From Archivesica marissinica (lineage: Eukaryota > Mollusca > Bivalvia > Venerida > Vesicomyidae), in contig CM026393.1 of the NCBI GenBank assembly GCA_014843695.1, positions 2,636,615-2,700,614 on the forward strand: a DNA stretch of 64,000 nucleotides. The letters run 5' to 3'. The notes under the pieces are model-generated. The model had not been told where the DNA came from. It did not search any database and saw only the letters and a program-made list of their open reading frames with translations. The position numbers and the translations under genes are program-made. This document shows positions 60,401 through 64,000 of this stretch, in pieces. How positions within the stretch are numbered: the stretch's first letter is position 1; every line of letters starts with the position of its first letter.

Positions 60401-63400
60401 ACTGTAGCATTGTACGGCAAGGTTTACTGTAGCATTGTACGGCAAGGTTTACTGTAGCATTGTACGGCAAGGTTTACTGTAGCATTGTACGGCAAGGTTT
60501 ACTGTAGCATTGTACGGCAAGGTTTACTGTAGCATTGTACAGCAAGGTTTACTGTAACATTGTATGGCAAGGTTTACTGTAGCATTGTACGGCAAGGTTT
60601 ACTGTAGCATTGTACGGCAAGGTTTACTGTAGCATTGTACGGCAAGGTTTACTGTAGCATTGTATGGCAAGGTTTACTGTAGCATTGTACGGCAAGGTTT
60701 ACTGTAGCATTGTACGCAAGGTTTACTGTAGCATTGTATGGCAAGGTTTACTGTAGCATTGTACAGCAAGGTTTACTGTAACATTGTACGGCAAGGTTTA
60801 CTGTAGCATTGTATGGCAAGGTTTACTGTAGCATTGTACAGCAAGGTTTACTGTAGCATTGTATGGCAAGGTTTACTGTAGCATTGTAGGCAAGGTTACT
60901 GTAGCATTGTACGGCAAGGTTTACTGTAGCATTGTATGGCAAGGTTTACTGTAGCATTGTATGGCAAGGTTTACTGTAGCATTGTACGGCAAGGTTTACT
61001 GTAGCATTGTATGCAAGGTTTACTGTAGCATTGTACGGCAAGGTTTACTGTAGCATTGTAGGCAGGTTTACTGTAGCATTGTACGGCAAGGTTTACTGTA
61101 GCATTGTATGGCAAGGTTTACTGTAGCATTGTACGGCAAGGTTTACTGTAACATTGTATGGCAAGGTTTACTGTAGCATTGTACGGCAAGGTTTACTGTA
61201 GCATTGTACAGCAAGGTTTACTGTAGCATTGTACGGCAAGGTTTACTGTAACATTGTATGGCAAGGTTTACTGTAACATTGTACGGCAAGGTTTACTGTA
61301 ACATTGTACGGCAAGGTTTACTCTAGCATTGTATAGCAAGGTTTACTGTAGCATTGTACGGCAAGGTTTACTGTAGCATTGTACATCAAGGTTTACTGTA
61401 GCATTGTACGGCAAGGTTTACTGTAGCATTGTATGGCAAGGTTTACTGTAGCATTGTACAGCAAGGTTTACTGTAGCATTGTACAGCAAGGTTTACTGTA
61501 ACATTGTATAGCAAGGTTTACTGTAGCACTGTGTACGGCAAGGTTTACTGTAGCATTGTACATCAAGGTTTACTGTAGCATTGTACGGCAAGGTTTACTG
61601 TAGCATTGTACAGCAAGGTTTACTGTAGCATTGTACGGCAAGGTGCATTGTATGGCAAGGTTTACTGTAGCATTGTACAGCAAGGTTTACTGTAACATTG
61701 TATGGCAAGGTTTACTGTAACATTTTACGGCAAGATTTACTGTAACATTGTACGGCAAGGTTTACTGTAGCATTGTATGGCAAGGTTTACTGTAGCATTG
61801 TATGGCAAGGTTTACTGTAGCATTGTATGGCAAGGTTTACTGTAGCATTGTATGGCAAGGTTTACTGTAGCATTGTGTACGGCAAGGTTTACTGTAGCAT
61901 TGTACGGCAAGGTTTACTGTAGCATTGTATGGCAATGTTTACTGTAACATTGTATGGCAAGGTTTACTGTAGCATTGTACGGCATGGTTTACTGTAGCAT
62001 TGTACGGCAAGGTTTACTGTAACATTGTACGGCATGGTTTACTGTAGCATTGTATGGCAAGGTTTACTGTAGCATTGTACGGCAATGTTTACTGTAGCAT
62101 TGTACAGCAGGTTTACTGTAGCATTGTACAGCAAAGTTTACTGTAGCATTGTACGGCAAGGTTTACTGTAGCATTGTACGGCAAGGTTTACTGTAACATT
62201 GTACGGCAAGGATTACTGTAGCATTGTATGGCAAGGTTTACTGTAGCATTGTACGGCAAGGTTTACTGTAGCATTGTACGGCAAGGTTTACTGTAGCATT
62301 GTATGGCAAGGTTTACTGTAGCATTGTACAGCAAGGTTTACTGTAGCATTGTACGGCATGGTTTACTGTAACATTGTACAGCAAGGTTTACTGTAGCATT
62401 GTACGGCAAGGTTTACTGTAGCATTGTATGGCAAGGTTTACTGTAGCATTGTACAGCAAGGGTTACTGTAACACTGTACGGCAAGGTTTACTGTGGCATT
62501 GTACGGCAAGGTTTACTGTAGCATTGTACGGCAAGGTTTACTGTAACATTGTACGGCAAGGTTTACTGTAACATTGTATGGCAAGGTTTACTGTAGCATT
62601 GTATGGCAAGGTTTACTGTAACATTGTACAGCAAGGTTTACTGTAACATTGTATGGCAAGGTTTACTGTAGCATTGTACGGCAAGGTTTACTGTAGCATT
62701 GTACAGCATGGTTTACTGTAGCATTGTATGGCAAGTTTTACTGTAGCATTGTATGGCAAGGTTTACTGTAGCATTGTACAGCAAGGTTTACTGTAGCATT
62801 GTATGGCAAGGTTTACTGTAACATTGTATAGCAAGGTTTACTGTAGCACTGTGTAGGGCAAGGTTTACTGTAGCATTGTACATCAAGGTTTACTGTAGCA
62901 TTGTACGGCAAGGTTTACTGTAGCATTGTACGGCAAGGTGCATTGTATGGCAAGGTTTACTGTAGCATTGTACAGCAAGGTTTACTGTAACATTGTATGG
63001 CAAGGTTTACTGTAACATTTTACGGCAAGGTTTACTGTAACATTGTACGGCAAGGTTTACTGTAGCATTGTATGGCAAGGTTTACTGTAGCATTGTATGG
63101 CAAGGGTTACTGTAGCATTGTATGGAAAGGTTTACTGTAGCATTGTATGGCAAGGTTTACTATAGCATTGTGTACGGCAAGGTTTACTGTAGCATTGTAC
63201 GGCAAGGTTTACTGTAGCATTGTATGGCAATGTGTACTGTAACATTGTATGGCAAGGTTTACTGTAGCATTGTACGGCATGGTCTACTGTAGCATTGTAC
63301 GGCAAGGTTTACTGTAACATTGTACGGCAATGTTTACTGTAGCATTGTACAGCAAGTTTACTGTAGCATTGTACAGCAAAGTTTACTGTAGCATTGTACG

Positions 63401-64000
63401 GCAAGGTTTACTGTAGCATTGTACGGCAAGGTTTACTGTAACATTGTACGGCAAGGATTACTGTAGCATTGTATGGCAAGGTTTACTGTAGCATTGTACG
63501 GCAAGGTTTACTATAGCATTGTACGGCAAGGTTTACTGTAGCATTGTATGGCAAGGTTTACTGTAGCATTGTACAGCAAGGTTTACTGTAGCAGTGTACG
63601 GCATGGTTTACTGTAACATTGTACAGCAAGGTTTACTGTAGCATTGTACGGCAAGGTTTACTGTAGCATTGTATGGCAAGGTTTACTGTAGCATTGTACA
63701 GCAAGGTTTACTGTAACACTGTACGGCAAGGTTTACTGTAGCATTGTACGGCAAGGTTTACTGTAGCATTGTACGGCAAGGTTTACTGTAACATTGTACG
63801 GCAAGGTTTACTGTAACATTGTATGGCAAGGTTTACTGTAGCATTGTATGGCAAGGTTTACTGTAACATTGTACAGCAAGGTTTACTGTAACATTGTATG
63901 GCAAGGTTTACTGTAGCATTGTACGGCAAGGTTTACTGTAGCATTGTACAGCATGGTTTACTGTAGCATTGTATGGCAAGTTTTACTGTAGCATTGTATG
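57475..64000 (+). repeat. Array H (right block): 25-bp satellite, about 260 units, continues beyond window
   Basis: Same 25-bp unit and same orientation as the left block. A shared rare junction variant GGTGCATTGTATGG is found at 57779, 58961, 61642 and 62937, and in the left block at 50279 and 50345. The two blocks are therefore one array interrupted by array I. Local periodicity of about 1.2-2.7 kb between markers points to higher-order structure here too. Confidence 0.95.

Overview
The window is animal nuclear DNA. It has GT-AG introns, several non-LTR retrotransposons (LINEs) of mollusc/cnidarian type, a tRNA-derived SINE with a TTTG/CAAA tail and a Tc1-type transposase relic. A mollusc or another marine lophotrochozoan is my best guess, but it is an inference from repeat style and not proven. 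I see no intact single-copy host gene. The sequence is AT-rich. It contains two runs of exactly 1000 N (33930-34929 and 56475-57474).

Layout. Positions 1-2402 hold the 3' part of a four-exon gene for a viral/Polinton-type family B DNA polymerase (palm motifs NSGFG and MDTDSAY), broken by a nonsense codon and three single-base frameshifts. Positions 3311-5770 hold a 5'-truncated LINE on the minus strand (LINE-1). It lies head-to-head with a plus-strand LINE with ORF1 and ORF2 (LINE-2, about 5780-10223, several frameshifts). Positions 10826-11133 hold a SINE with a perfect 13-bp target site duplication. A nearly complete LINE follows (LINE-3, about 11400-16700). Positions 16745-24418 are a decayed second copy of the LINE-3 family, into which three different tandem arrays have grown (units 37, 44 and 30 bp). 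Positions 24456-25211 are a CR1/L2-type LINE 3' end whose truncated edge runs into a 26-bp array. A 59-bp array (26891-27834), a Tc1-like transposase fragment abutting a 33-42 bp array (28854-29677) and an L1/Tx1-type LINE remnant (30830-32640) follow. From 32750 to the end the window is almost pure satellite: 24/18-bp units, a gap, about 18.3 kb of 25-bp units, 3.2 kb of 29-bp units, a gap, then 6.5 kb more of the 25-bp units, running off the window edge.

How the parts relate. About 37 kb of the 62 kb of known bases is tandem repeat, in nine unrelated unit families. For at least four arrays (37, 44, 30 and 26 bp) the unit can be traced to the LINE sequence it sits in, and the 59-bp unit looks like a retroelement 3' tail. 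Intact LINE-2 shows what may be the first step, a perfect two-copy 25-bp duplication inside ORF1. The main message is a locus where dead retrotransposons repeatedly seed new satellites. A second theme is translation. In both LINE-2 and LINE-3, ORF2 follows ORF1 in the same frame across one stop codon, and the conserved start of the endonuclease lies before any ATG.
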